Assembly (NCBI GenBank): GCA_012515075.1
Contig: JAAYZC010000025.1
Location: forward strand, 1 to 34,837
Length of the DNA stretch: 34,837 nucleotides
DNA from: Thermoplasmatales archaeon
Lineage (GTDB): Archaea; Thermoplasmatota; Thermoplasmata; Methanomassiliicoccales; Methanomethylophilaceae
Direction of reading: 5' to 3'
In this document: in pieces, positions 7,844 through 16,462 of the stretch
Layout of the letters: every line of letters starts with the position of its first letter
Position numbering within the stretch: position 1 is the first letter of the stretch
Position numbers and translations under genes: made by a program
The notes under the pieces: model-generated
Database searches by the model: none
The model's input: the letters and a program-made list of their open reading frames with translations, nothing else
What the model was told of the DNA's origin: nothing

Positions 7844-9079
7844 TCAGGCCACCCTGTATCTGAGTATCGCCGCAATCCCTCCGAAGGCCTTGAGGAGCAT
7901 CTCCCCTTCCTCGGAATCCTCGGTTATTATCTGGACGGTCGTGCTGAAGCTGTCGGCGATTTCGAAGAAATCGTCGACCAGGTCGTTGGATTCCACGACG
8001 GAGACGCTGGATCCGCACTCGGAGCACTTTAATCCGCCCGCGGAATCGTCAGCGGACACCGTCACCTTGTACCTGTGCCCGGACGGGCACTCGACGGTCA
8101 GGCGCTTCTTGTTCAGGCCTTCGGACAGGAGAAGCACCTCCGCGGCGCCGGACTCCGCGGCGGCTCGGACCTCGTCCTCGCCGTATGCGGACAGACCGCC
8201 GTCGGCCTTCCTGATCTCCCTCAGCAGACGCTGCACGTGCTCCTTCTCCTTAGTCAGCTGTATATCCTGTATGGACCCTTTGGCGTTCTCCACCAGCTCC
8301 TTCAGTCCGTACTCGTCGGTGTATCCGGTGTCGAAGGTGTCGATGACCTTCTTCCTCAGCTCGTGGTGGAGGTACTCCTCCTTGACGAAGAAATCCTTGG
8401 TGGCGCCCGGACCCCCTATGAGGATCCCCTGGAGCTCCGGCCTGTCCAGGAACGCGTCCGTGCATGCCTCGGCGACCTTCTTGTAGAACTCGTGGGCGGC
8501 GATCTCGATCAGCCTCTCGAACCTGACCGAGGACTGACCTCCCTGATGGTGCTTGCTGGGAACAAGCGAGTCGAAGTGCTTCAGGACGTTGATCCTGTTG
8601 CCGGAGAGCAGACCTATCGTGGCCTCCTGCCTGTCTATGGTTACCAGACCGTAGGACTTCTTGTCCGCGAGCATTGATACGAGGGGTTCGGTGTAGAACT
8701 GGGAGTCGCATCTGTAGTAGAATGTTGCTATGGGCTCCGGGGGATCGAGAACGAACTGAACCATGCGGGTCTGATCCCCTGCTCGCGGCACCTCGCCGCA
8801 GAATATGACCACGCCCTTCTCAGGAACGGTGTTGAAAGTCCTCAGCCTGGCCATTATGGAGTCTATGGCCCCCTGGACGTTCTTCAGCGTGGACTTGGAT
8901 TTTATGTTGGAAGCCTGGGAGTACTCGTCCCTGAGATATGCCATCACATCGGATATCTGCTTGCTGGGCGGGATGTAGACCGAGATCAGCTCGGTTCCTC
9001 GCCCCTTGTAGTCGACTATCTCCTGCATAGCCTTCTTAAAATCGTACCTGGCCCTCTCTATTGAACTGTTGTCACCCAT
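7844..9079 (-). CDS. prf1: Peptide chain release factor aRF1
   Basis: A 411-residue archaeal/eukaryal class I release factor, which reads all stop codons and triggers peptide release. Domain 1 holds N58-I-K-S61 for stop-codon recognition and the F-C-G-E-V segment corresponding to YxCxxxF. Domain 2 holds the catalytic G180-G-Q182 in H-H-Q-G-G-Q-S-S-V-R-F. Domain 3 includes a C-x-x-C mini-domain near residue 365. The ATG at 9079 is chosen because homologous sequence begins there and a TATA-like box lies about 21 nt upstream, which would give a very short or absent leader. In a UAG-decoding archaeon this factor would compete with tRNA-Pyl; no domain change is visible that would restrict its specificity. 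Confidence 0.94.
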   Translation of the reverse strand: MGDNSSIERARYDFKKAMQEIVDYKGRGTELISVYIPPSKQISDVMAYLRDEYSQASNIKSKSTLKNVQGAIDSIMARLRTFNTVPEKGVVIFCGEVPRAGDQTRMVQFVLDPPEPIATFYYRCDSQFYTEPLVSMLADKKSYGLVTIDRQEATIGLLSGNRINVLKHFDSLVPSKHHQGGQSSVRFERLIEIAAHEFYKKVAEACTDAFLDRPELQGILIGGPGATKDFFVKEEYLHHELRKKVIDTFDTGYTDEYGLKELVENAKGSIQDIQLTKEKEHVQRLLREIRKADGGLSAYGEDEVRAAAESGAAEVLLLSEGLNKKRLTVECPSGHRYKVTVSADDSAGGLKCSECGSSVSVVESNDLVDDFFEIADSFSTTVQIITEDSEEGEMLLKAFGGIAAILRYRVA

Positions 9080-9094
9080 GAGATCCGACCTTAA

Positions 9095-9105
9095 CCTTTT
9101 TATGA
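9095..9105. promoter_or_regulatory. AT-rich element shared by divergent prf1 and pyrH promoters
   Basis: The sequence reads TCATAAAAAGG on the minus strand (towards prf1) and CCTTTTTATGA on the plus strand (towards pyrH). It lies about 21 nt before the prf1 ATG and about 42 nt before the pyrH start. A second plus-strand candidate is TTAAAAAC at 9120-9127. The 62-nt intergenic space leaves room for little else. Confidence 0.4.
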
Positions 9106-9141
9106 CAAATGCTCTTCTGTTAAAAACGTATTGGTGGTCAC

Positions 9142-9822
9142 TTGGACAAAGTAGTTGTTTCGATCGGCGGGTCCATCCTGATACCCGGGAACGGGGATTC
9201 CGCATTCATTAAGGAGCTCGCCGCGATGATAGAGGGGCTTTCAGAAGATGTGCAGATGGTGATCGTCTGCGGTGGAGGGAGGACCGCCAGATACTATGCC
9301 GACACAGGGAGGGCCCTGGGGGGCACCGACTATCAGCTGGACGTGCTCGGCATAGGCGCCACTAGGCTCAACGCCCAGCTCCTGTCGCTGGCCCTGGGAT
9401 CCATGCCGGAGACCGTGCCGGAGACCGCGGAGGACGCCGCCAGGCTCTCCTCGCCGGGGAGGATCGTCGTCATGGGGGGAACCGTCCCCGGGCATACTAC
9501 CGACGCAGTCGCGATGATGGTCGCCCGGGAGCTGGGGGCCGAAAGGGTCGTCAACGCCACCTCGGTGGATGCCGTATACTCGGAGGACCCGAAGAAGAAC
9601 CCCTGTGCCCGCAGGTTCGAATGCATGACCATAGAAGAGCTCGGGGAGGTCGTTTACAAGGACCATCGCGCCTCCGAGTGCTGTGTCTTCGATCCGCTGG
9701 GCGTCAGGATAGCCCGGGAGGGTCGCATAGACATATGCATGGTCGACGGGAGGGATCTCCCGGAGCTGAGGAACGCCATACTCGGGAGACCCATCAGGGG
9801 GACCTACGTCAGGTCCCGCTGA
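9142..9822 (+). CDS. pyrH: UMP kinase, archaeal type
   Basis: A 226-residue amino-acid kinase-fold enzyme that phosphorylates UMP to UDP with ATP. Motifs: V-S-I-G-G-S-I-L-I-P at 6-15, V-C-G-G-G-R-T-A-R-Y-Y at 42-52, the G-G-T-V-P-G-H-T-T-D-A-V-A nucleotide loop and N-A-T-S-V-D-A-V-Y-S-E-D-P. This is the short archaeal form. The start is TTG with a GGTGGT ribosome site just upstream; no in-frame ATG precedes the conserved V-V-V-S-I-G-G. The 3' end overlaps the convergent dtdA gene by 14 nt. Confidence 0.93.
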   Translation: MDKVVVSIGGSILIPGNGDSAFIKELAAMIEGLSEDVQMVIVCGGGRTARYYADTGRALGGTDYQLDVLGIGATRLNAQLLSLALGSMPETVPETAEDAARLSSPGRIVVMGGTVPGHTTDAVAMMVARELGAERVVNATSVDAVYSEDPKKNPCARRFECMTIEELGEVVYKDHRASECCVFDPLGVRIAREGRIDICMVDGRDLPELRNAILGRPIRGTYVRSR

Positions 9823-10648
9823 CGGGATCGAAATCCTTCGAGCTTACGGTCTCGAACCCCGCCGAGGCTATGAGCTCGGCGTAGCGCCCCTCCTCAGACC
9901 TCTTCATGGACTTCCTGTGAATGTATACCATGTCAGTTCCGGTGGCCTCCGCGGCCATGCGGACCATCCTGAGCACTTCCTCGTCATCCCTGCCCTTTAT
10001 CTGGTACGACGGGACCATGTGCCCGAAGTTGACCCGATAGCCAAGGCAAACCTCCGAGAAACGGGGGGCGTAATGGCCGCCGCCGAAGCCCACCGCCGAA
10101 GGGTAGCCGTTACCTGCGTTCTCCAGCAGCACGCGGGCCAGTATGTCCGCCGCATCGACATCGCCCCAGCGCGAGGCGTCGCTTCCTATCTCTATGAAGA
10201 AGGTGGGGGCCTCCAGCCATGGGCCATGGTGCGTTACCTCGAAGGACACGTTGTACACCCCGGTGTCGTCCAGCCTGGAAATCAGCCGCAGGGCGTCGCT
10301 CATCAGGGCGGGGCATGCCCTTACCAGCGCCTCCTGACGGCCACCGTACCTGTTATCATGATAGTTGCCGATGGGGTGCACGGTGAGGGTGGGGATGCCG
10401 CTGGACGCGGTGTGCCTGGACATGAATGTCACGCTGTCCGGGCGTACGCCGAAGGCCCGGGCCCGCTCCTCCACGGTGTCGTCGCGGATATGCAGGACGG
10501 GGGTTGTCATCATGACCATGTCCCCGCAGGAGAGGAAGCGCCCCGAGTCGTCCGAGCCCATGTCCTCCCATTCCCTCAGCGAGAGCAACCTGTCCCTCAT
10601 GTTCGTCGAAGGAAGATCCGGTTCGCTGCATACCAGGAGGCGGGTCAT
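9809..10648 (-). CDS. dtdA: D-aminoacyl-tRNA deacylase, archaeal type (DTD2)
   Basis: A 279-residue enzyme that hydrolyses D-aminoacyl-tRNA and so keeps D-amino acids out of proteins. It belongs to the archaeal/plant DTD2 family, which binds zinc and is unrelated to bacterial DTD. Family signatures: F-M-S-R-H-x-x-x-S-G-I-P-T-L-T-V-H near residue 75, F-E-V-T-H-H-G-P near 137, and G-F-G-G-G-H-Y-A-P-R-F near 188; the histidines are likely metal or catalytic ligands. The gene begins 42 nt after ilvD, in the same direction, so it is probably in that operon. The pairing with ilvD looks positional rather than functional. Confidence 0.92.
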   Translation of the reverse strand: MTRLLVCSEPDLPSTNMRDRLLSLREWEDMGSDDSGRFLSCGDMVMMTTPVLHIRDDTVEERARAFGVRPDSVTFMSRHTASSGIPTLTVHPIGNYHDNRYGGRQEALVRACPALMSDALRLISRLDDTGVYNVSFEVTHHGPWLEAPTFFIEIGSDASRWGDVDAADILARVLLENAGNGYPSAVGFGGGHYAPRFSEVCLGYRVNFGHMVPSYQIKGRDDEEVLRMVRMAAEATGTDMVYIHRKSMKRSEEGRYAELIASAGFETVSSKDFDPVSGT

Positions 10649-10690
10649 GGAGATGCCATGGTGCGGAGCCTATTTCAATCCGACGGGGGA

Positions 10691-12343
10691 TCAGTCGAGG
10701 TGTGCGCCGGAGGCGCCGTTGGTCACGAGCTTCCTGTATTTGCTCTGGACCCCCGTGACCGGCCGGTCGAGTATCTGCACCCTGGAAAGCCTGTCCCTTA
10801 TCTCCTCATCCGTGAGACGGACGTCGATCCTCCTCGCGGGTATGTCGATGTCTATGAGATCGCCATCGGCCAGGGCTGCTATCGGGCCCCTCTCATAGGC
10901 CTCCGGGGATATATGGCCTATCGCCCCGCCCCGGGTGGCGCCGGAGAACCTACCGTCCGTGATCAGTGCCACGGAATCCCCGAGTCCCTTGCCCATGATT
11001 AGGCTGGTGGGCGAGAGCATCTCGGGCATGCCGGGCGCCCCTTTGGGTCCCTCGTACCTTATGACCACGACATCCCCGGGAACGATCCCTCCCGAGAGTA
11101 TGGCCTCGGTGGCCTCCCTCTCTCCGTCGAAGACCCTGGCCGTGCCGGTGAACCTCATCATCCTGGGACTGACGGCCGCCTGTTTGACCACCGAGCCCAG
11201 GGGGGCTATGTTCCCTTTGAGGATGGCTATACCGCCCTGCTCGTGATACGGGTCGTCCATGGGGCGGAGGATGTCCTTCCTGCGCACCTTGGCCTCCCTG
11301 GCTATCTCCAGGACAGACCTGCCGCTTACGGTTGTGGCGTCCTCTAGGTGATCCTGTATCCTGTTGAGGACCGCGGGTATGCCGCCTGCGTTGTCGAGGT
11401 CCCTTATGAAGAAGCTGCCGGCGGGCCTCAGACTGGTTATGTGGGGTATCTGCCGGGAGATCTCGTCGAAGGTCTCCAGGTTAACGCTGCATCCGAAATC
11501 CCTGGATATCGCGGGTATGTGGAGGGCGGTGTTCGTGGACCCCCCTATCGCCATGTCAACACGGACGGCGTTGCGAAGGGACCTTTCTGTGACTATGTCC
11601 CTGGGCCTCAGGCCGGCCCGGACCATCTCGACTATCCTTCTGCCGCTCTCCTTGGCTATCTCTATCTTCTTCGTGTCCACCGCCAGGGAGGTGCCGCAAC
11701 CTGTCAGGCTGAGCCCCATCGCCTCTGTCAGGCAAGCCATCGAGTTAGCGGTGAATAGACCGGAGCAGCTGCCCCTGCCAGGGCAGGCGGTGCACTCGAT
11801 CTCCCTGACGTACTCGTCGTCGGCCGCGCCGACGGAATGTGCGCCAAGGGCCTCGAACACAGACTGGAGGTCCAGGCTGCGGACGTCATCTGCATCCTTG
11901 CCGGCCTCCATCGCTCCTCCTGTCACCATTATCGCCGGGACGTTCATCCTCCCGGCGGCCATCAGCATGCCCGGTGTGACCTTGTCGCAGTTTGTAACTC
12001 CGACCCATCCGTCGAAGGCGTGACCTTCGACCATGACCTCGCAGCAGTCGGAAATGACCTCCCTGGATATCAGCGAGTACCTCATGCCATTGTGGCCCAT
12101 TGCTATGCCGTCGCATATGGCGGGCACTCCGAAGACGAAGGGATACCCTCCGGCCTCCGAGACGCCCATCTTGACGGCTTCGGTGATCTCATTGAGATGA
12201 AGATGCCCCGGAACGATCTCGTTCCAGGAGTTGGCGATGCCTATGAAGGGCTTCTCAAGATCCTCATCCGTCAATCCATCTGCTCTAAGTAGACTCCTAG
12301 CAGGGGCGCTCTCGATACCGTTCCTGAAGACATCGCTTCTCAT
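10691..12343 (-). CDS. ilvD: Dihydroxy-acid dehydratase
   Basis: A 550-residue iron-sulfur dehydratase that converts 2,3-dihydroxy acids to 2-keto acids in valine, isoleucine and pantothenate-precursor synthesis. Signatures: G-I-A-N-S-W-N-E-I-V-P-G-H at 35-47, T-N-C119-D-K-V-T-P-G (cluster cysteine and a metal-binding lysine region) and C-P-G-R-G-S-C193-S-G-L-F-T-A-N. The C-terminal swivel domain has D-G-R-F-S-G-A-T-R-G. The start ATG at 12343 follows a strong GGGGAGG site. A TATA box lies 38 nt upstream. The divergent winged-helix/TPR gene could be a regulator. Length and motifs are those of a normal active enzyme. Confidence 0.96.
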   Translation of the reverse strand: MRSDVFRNGIESAPARSLLRADGLTDEDLEKPFIGIANSWNEIVPGHLHLNEITEAVKMGVSEAGGYPFVFGVPAICDGIAMGHNGMRYSLISREVISDCCEVMVEGHAFDGWVGVTNCDKVTPGMLMAAGRMNVPAIMVTGGAMEAGKDADDVRSLDLQSVFEALGAHSVGAADDEYVREIECTACPGRGSCSGLFTANSMACLTEAMGLSLTGCGTSLAVDTKKIEIAKESGRRIVEMVRAGLRPRDIVTERSLRNAVRVDMAIGGSTNTALHIPAISRDFGCSVNLETFDEISRQIPHITSLRPAGSFFIRDLDNAGGIPAVLNRIQDHLEDATTVSGRSVLEIAREAKVRRKDILRPMDDPYHEQGGIAILKGNIAPLGSVVKQAAVSPRMMRFTGTARVFDGEREATEAILSGGIVPGDVVVIRYEGPKGAPGMPEMLSPTSLIMGKGLGDSVALITDGRFSGATRGGAIGHISPEAYERGPIAALADGDLIDIDIPARRIDVRLTDEEIRDRLSRVQILDRPVTGVQSKYRKLVTNGASGAHLD

Positions 12344-12376
12344 TTCTCGATCCCTCCCCGCGGATGTACCTATTCG

Positions 12377-12386
12377 TATATTTAAC
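12377..12386 (-). promoter_or_regulatory. TATA box for ilvD
   Basis: Minus-strand TTAAATATAC, centred about 38 nt before the ilvD ATG. It lies some 55 nt from the opposing TATA box of the winged-helix gene, so a single bound regulator between them could affect both. Confidence 0.55.
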
Positions 12387-12435
12387 CCCCAGCTTCCGCG
12401 CCCGTGGTTTTAGAAAGCAGGGGAGAGGGGTTCGG

Positions 12436-12444
12436 TTTATATAT
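12436..12444 (+). promoter_or_regulatory. TATA box for the winged-helix/TPR gene
   Basis: TTTATATAT, close to the archaeal TATA consensus, centred about 47 nt before the ATG at 12487. It is flanked by TTCG and CGAA (12431-12434 and 12445-12448), a weak dyad. Confidence 0.55.
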
Positions 12445-12486
12445 CGAAGATACCCATAATATGCCGGGTCGTTCAGGGTGTAATGC

Positions 12487-13707
12487 ATGGACCGTGTCAC
12501 AGTCAAGGATAGGATTTTGCTGCATCTGGGCCGGTTCGAGATGATGAACGGCGACGAGATATACAACGTGCCCTGGGACCTCACCCAGGACGGCATAGCC
12601 AATTCCCTCAGGATATCCAGGGCTCACGCATCGATAGAGCTCAAGAAGATGCGGGAGTCCGGGCTTGTGGATGAACACCACGCACAGATCAAGGGCTCTG
12701 GGAGCTCGAAGAGGAAGGTTTTCTTCCTGACCCCCTCTGGGCGCGGGGAGTGCCACGGGACAAGGAAGAGGATGGATTCCGAGGGTATATTCATAGACGC
12801 CCTCCTGGACCTCAGAAGGTGCGACCCTGTGGTGCTGTGGGAATCCCTGGACCCCGAATGCCAGGAGGTCATGGGCCTGGCCTGTGCCTTCAGGGTACCC
12901 ATCCCCCGGAAGGACCTGCCGCCCACCCGGGTGCAGGTTGTGCCCTTCGACCCTCCGACTGGGATGATAATGATAAGCGACTCCGTCAGGAGCAACTACC
13001 TTTCGGTGGTGGACTCGGACAAGGTCCGTCAGTGGAACAGTTTCGCCGCAGACTATTGGATGGATAACGGCGAGGAGATACAGGAGCAGCTTTATCACCT
13101 GATAGCCGCCGGCCGACGCACGGAGGCGTGCAAGCTCATATCACGGAGGAGGGACGAGTTCTGGAACAACGCCAACGAGGACCTCTACTCCATGATCTGC
13201 GACCTGGGGGAGGTATCGGGGAAGTATGCGGAAGAGCTGTACTCGATGAGGACGGAGGTTGCCCTTCAGAACATGGACGCGGAGGGCATTAGGGCCTCGG
13301 CGGCGATGCTGCTGCCCTATGATCCAGAAGGGGCCGAGCTGTACCTCGCGGACGCGGATCTTGTCGACGGGATGCCGGAGAGGGCGCTGGAGCGTCTGCA
13401 CTCCGTCGTGGGGTCCTCGGGGGCGGACCTCCGCATGGCGGGGGCCCTGCTCGGACTGGGGAGGCTCGAGGAGGCCGAGGGGGCCCTCCTGAGAGCGGAG
13501 GCCGTAATCAACAGGACCGGGAACACCGCCGGACTCGACCGTCTGCTGCTGTGCAAGGCGGAACTGTCGTACCGTCGCGGCAGCCTGGACGATGCCGTGA
13601 AACACCTCTCCAAAGCCAGGATACACGCGTCCGCCAGGGACAAGGGTAGGATAGACCGCCTCACCAAGGACCTGTTGTCGGGCAAGGGTCCTGTCCGCTT
13701 CGCCTGA
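12487..13707 (+). CDS. Winged-helix DNA-binding protein with TPR region, putative regulator
   Basis: A 406-residue protein. Residues 5-88 form a MarR/ArsR-like winged helix: I-A-N-S-L-R-I-S-R-A-H-A-S-I-E-L-K-K-M is the helix-turn-helix, with a wing rich in Ser and Lys after it and F-F-L-T-P-S-G-R closing it. Residues 95-235 are a linker of unknown fold. From about 240 to 395 the chain is regular helical hairpins of TPR type, for example A-L-L-G-L-G-R-L-E-E-A-E-G-A-L and A-E-L-S-Y-R-R-G-S-L-D-D-A-V-K-H-L. It is divergent from ilvD with a 143-nt gap, which suggests it may act on that promoter or on its own. Ligand and targets are unknown. The stop codon abuts the convergent pheS stop. Confidence 0.75.
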   Translation: MDRVTVKDRILLHLGRFEMMNGDEIYNVPWDLTQDGIANSLRISRAHASIELKKMRESGLVDEHHAQIKGSGSSKRKVFFLTPSGRGECHGTRKRMDSEGIFIDALLDLRRCDPVVLWESLDPECQEVMGLACAFRVPIPRKDLPPTRVQVVPFDPPTGMIMISDSVRSNYLSVVDSDKVRQWNSFAADYWMDNGEEIQEQLYHLIAAGRRTEACKLISRRRDEFWNNANEDLYSMICDLGEVSGKYAEELYSMRTEVALQNMDAEGIRASAAMLLPYDPEGAELYLADADLVDGMPERALERLHSVVGSSGADLRMAGALLGLGRLEEAEGALLRAEAVINRTGNTAGLDRLLLCKAELSYRRGSLDDAVKHLSKARIHASARDKGRIDRLTKDLLSGKGPVRFA

Positions 13708-15228
13708 TCACAGGACCTTGATCCTCTTCAGGTCATCCAGGTCCGAGATGTACAGGTCCCGTATATCCGTGATGTTCCACTTCAGCATCGCGAGCCTCTC
13801 GAATCCGAATCCCCATGCCAGCACAGGATGCTTGACGCCGAAGGGGGCAACCACCTCTGGTCTGAATATGCCGGCGCCCCCGAGCTCCATCCATTTGCCG
13901 TTGAAGAAGACCTCCAGCTCGAGAGATGGTTCCGTGTATGGGAAATAAGCGGGCCTTATGCGGATCTGATCGAAACCCATCCTGGAATAGAACTCCCTGA
14001 TGACCGATACGAGCATGTCGAAATTCCCGTTCTCGTCTATTATTATGCCCTCTATCTGTGTGAACTCGGGCAGATGGGTTGAATCTATTGATTCCTTCCT
14101 GAATATCCTGGAGAGCGAGAACATCTTCACCGGCGGGTCCGGATGCTCGGACACGTACCTTATCGAGTTGACGGTCGTATGGGTCCTCAGTAGAGCGGCC
14201 TCGGCCCTCTCACGGGACCACACGCCGCCCCAGCCGGTGGAGCCTGTGTCGCCTCCGTCCTCGTGTATCCGGCGGACCGCATCGACCAGGCCCTCGTCCT
14301 TGATGCGTATAGATGAGGGGCTCTCGAGGTAGAAGGTGTCCTGGAGGTCCCTGGCGGGGTGATCCTGAGGTGTGAACAGAACATCCAGGTTCCAGAAGGC
14401 GGGCTGAACGTACTCGCCGTCGAACTCCGTGAAACCCATGTCGGTGAAAAGCCTCCTGACCTCCGCCCCGAGCCTGGTGAGCGGGTGCTTCTTGGCGGGC
14501 GACACCGCGGGGGCGAAGGTCTGCACATCGTATTTGCGGAATTCCGCGTCCTTCCATCTGCCGCTCTGGATTATGCGGTCGGTTATGTCTGTGATCTCCT
14601 CCTTCAGCTCCATGCCGGAGAGAACCGCCTGGGTGCCTTCGGGAGTCAGGGTTATCCTCCTGTCGGTGACGATCCTGTCCTGTACCATGCCCTGGCGCCC
14701 TTTGAGGTCCTTTATGGCCGAAGCGTCTGCCTCCTCTTCGGGAACGGGGCCCGAGAGCATCCTCTCCAGCAGCTCCTCGTCGGGTGTCCTCTCCTCAAGG
14801 GCCTTTCTGCCCTTGTCGGTCAGGATCAGGACCCTGGAGTCCCCCTCCTTCACCATATCTGCAAGGCCCTTCCTCTTCAGCCAGCCTATGGCTATCTTGT
14901 CGTCGCCTCCAGGCAGGGCCTCCGACAGATCCTTCAGGCTCATACTCCCCCCGGCGGCGTCCAGCGCCCGGATCGCCCGCCTCTCCGGCAGTCCCGCGGA
15001 GACTACGCCCGCGTCGGCCAGCTCATAGAACCTCGATGTACTCTCCTTTATCTCGGCCAGGCCCTTCGATGCCAACCAGGATGCGGAGCCCATTATCTCC
15101 ACCTCAAGATCGAAGCTCTTGGCCGCAATCAGCTCTTCGGGGGTGCTGCAACCGCCTGCTGCATGAAGTGCCAGCATCAGCCTCCTCTCGTTACGGCTCA
15201 AACCCTCAACCGTCTCGGAAATATTCAT
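13708..15228 (-). CDS. pheS: Phenylalanyl-tRNA synthetase alpha subunit
   Basis: A 506-residue class II catalytic subunit; with PheT it charges tRNA-Phe. The first ~200 residues are tandem winged-helix domains of the archaeal/eukaryal type that contact tRNA. The catalytic domain follows: H-P-A-R-D-L-Q-D-T-F-Y with motif 2 in F-S-L-S-R-I-F-R-K-E, and motif 3 is G473-F-G-F-E-R-L-A-M481. The ATG at 15228 overlaps the trpS stop as ATGA and follows a GGAGG site; upstream in-frame codons overlap trpS and are rejected. No pheT is in the window, so the beta subunit is encoded elsewhere, as is common in archaea. Confidence 0.95.
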   Translation of the reverse strand: MNISETVEGLSRNERRLMLALHAAGGCSTPEELIAAKSFDLEVEIMGSASWLASKGLAEIKESTSRFYELADAGVVSAGLPERRAIRALDAAGGSMSLKDLSEALPGGDDKIAIGWLKRKGLADMVKEGDSRVLILTDKGRKALEERTPDEELLERMLSGPVPEEEADASAIKDLKGRQGMVQDRIVTDRRITLTPEGTQAVLSGMELKEEITDITDRIIQSGRWKDAEFRKYDVQTFAPAVSPAKKHPLTRLGAEVRRLFTDMGFTEFDGEYVQPAFWNLDVLFTPQDHPARDLQDTFYLESPSSIRIKDEGLVDAVRRIHEDGGDTGSTGWGGVWSRERAEAALLRTHTTVNSIRYVSEHPDPPVKMFSLSRIFRKESIDSTHLPEFTQIEGIIIDENGNFDMLVSVIREFYSRMGFDQIRIRPAYFPYTEPSLELEVFFNGKWMELGGAGIFRPEVVAPFGVKHPVLAWGFGFERLAMLKWNITDIRDLYISDLDDLKRIKVL

Positions 15229-16364
15229 CTCTTCGCCTCCTTGTTCCATTCGAAACCGCCGAAGGCCATGCTGTCCACGATGTCCCTGGCTTCCTCCCTC
15301 TTGGCCTGATGGTCCTCCAGGAAGACGTTTATCCTCTCGGTTAGGCGCATCTTGCACTCGCCGCAGAGTATCTCGCCTCTCCTGCAGCTGTCAGCAAGCT
15401 CATCCAGCTTGCTGTCGTCCTCCTCGAAAAGATAGTAGAAGTACTTGAAAACGGCGCATACCTCGGGATTGCCGCCCTTCTCCCTCTGCTCCTCCACGGA
15501 CACACAGCCTCCCGTGAAGGCCTTCCCGACCTTCTTCCTCACGGCCTTGGGGCCGTCGGTGGTGTATATGGTGGCATTCTCATCGGAAGACGACATCTTG
15601 TCCCCTCCGGAAAGACCCGGGAACATCTTGCAATATATCAGGGACGGTTTAGGGTAGCCCAGACCCGGCGCCACGTCCCTTGTGACCCTAAAGTGGGGAT
15701 CCTGGTCTATCCCGCAGGGTATAAGGCAGGGTACCGGCCTGCCGCGGATCTCGGACTCCAGGAAGGCAGGTGCCGCCTGTATTGCGGTGAAGAATATCGA
15801 ACCTATGTTCGTGGAGTTGTCGAAACCGAACACCGCCTTCGCCGTGGAAAAGGTCACCTTCTTGGCCACCTTCAGAGCCAGGGGGTAGAGGGTGTCTATG
15901 TTCTCCGTGTCGACGATGATCCTGGTCTTGTCGGGGTCGAACCCCAGGGCGGCGAAGTCCAGGGCGTTCTCGTAGGCCATCCTCTTGGTATCCTCCAGTG
16001 TCAGGTCTTTGAAAAGGAATTTCTCGTCGTCGGTCATCTGGAAATACATGGGCACGTCGAAGGTGTCCTGTATCCACTTGTTGAATATCCAGGGCATGAG
16101 GTGGCCCAGATGGGTGTTCCCCGAGGGGCCTCTACCGGTATAGAGTGTGAATCTCTCACCTTTGTCGTAATCGTCGAGTATGCGCACCATGTCCCTGTGG
16201 GAGTAGAATATGCCCCTTCTGAGCATTGGGTGTATCTCCCCGTACCTGGACATCCTGTCCAGCAGGGCCCCGTCAATGGGCGTGGTCCCGAATCTCTCCT
16301 GTAGAAGGTCGTAATCGATATCTCCCGTGACCTCCCACGGGGTGACCTTGAAATCCTCTGCCAT
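15225..16364 (-). CDS. trpS: Tryptophanyl-tRNA synthetase, archaeal/eukaryal type
   Basis: A 379-residue class I synthetase that charges tRNA-Trp. HIGH is H85-L-G-H88 in G-R-G-P-S-G-N-T-H-L-G-H; KMSKS is K256-M-S-S-S260. The insert and the F-Q-M-T-D-D-E-K segment are typical of the archaeal form. The C-terminus has a C-x-x-x-x-x-x-C-x-x-C-like patch around E-I-L-C-G-E-C. The ATG at 16364 has a GGTGG sequence upstream and a TATA box 36 nt away. It is the first gene of a trpS-pheS pair joined by an ATGA overlap. Motifs and length are normal. Confidence 0.95.
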   Translation of the reverse strand: MAEDFKVTPWEVTGDIDYDLLQERFGTTPIDGALLDRMSRYGEIHPMLRRGIFYSHRDMVRILDDYDKGERFTLYTGRGPSGNTHLGHLMPWIFNKWIQDTFDVPMYFQMTDDEKFLFKDLTLEDTKRMAYENALDFAALGFDPDKTRIIVDTENIDTLYPLALKVAKKVTFSTAKAVFGFDNSTNIGSIFFTAIQAAPAFLESEIRGRPVPCLIPCGIDQDPHFRVTRDVAPGLGYPKPSLIYCKMFPGLSGGDKMSSSDENATIYTTDGPKAVRKKVGKAFTGGCVSVEEQREKGGNPEVCAVFKYFYYLFEEDDSKLDELADSCRRGEILCGECKMRLTERINVFLEDHQAKREEARDIVDSMAFGGFEWNKEAKR

Positions 16365-16394
16365 AAGATTGCCTAGCCACCGTAAGTAAACAAC

Positions 16395-16404
16395 GCTTTT
16401 AAAC
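16395..16404 (-). promoter_or_regulatory. TATA box for trpS
   Basis: Minus-strand GTTTAAAAGC, centred 36 nt before the trpS ATG. Read on the plus strand the same bases (GCTTTTAAAC) could also serve the 142-residue orphan gene at 16463, whose other candidate is TTATCTAC near 16433. Confidence 0.5.
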
Positions 16405-16462
16405 TTTAGAGTCGGGACCGTCTGCGAATCCCTTATCTACTGAACCGCCGTTCGATACTCTC

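Noticed and set aside
6862-7863. A 333-codon open frame on the plus strand
   Set aside because: It lies opposite argS, whose class I motifs are intact; the frame is a by-product of high GC and few stops.
9809-9880. A T-loop-like CTCGAACCCC near 9850 suggesting a tRNA
   Set aside because: It is inside the conserved dtdA coding sequence and no acceptor stem can be paired.
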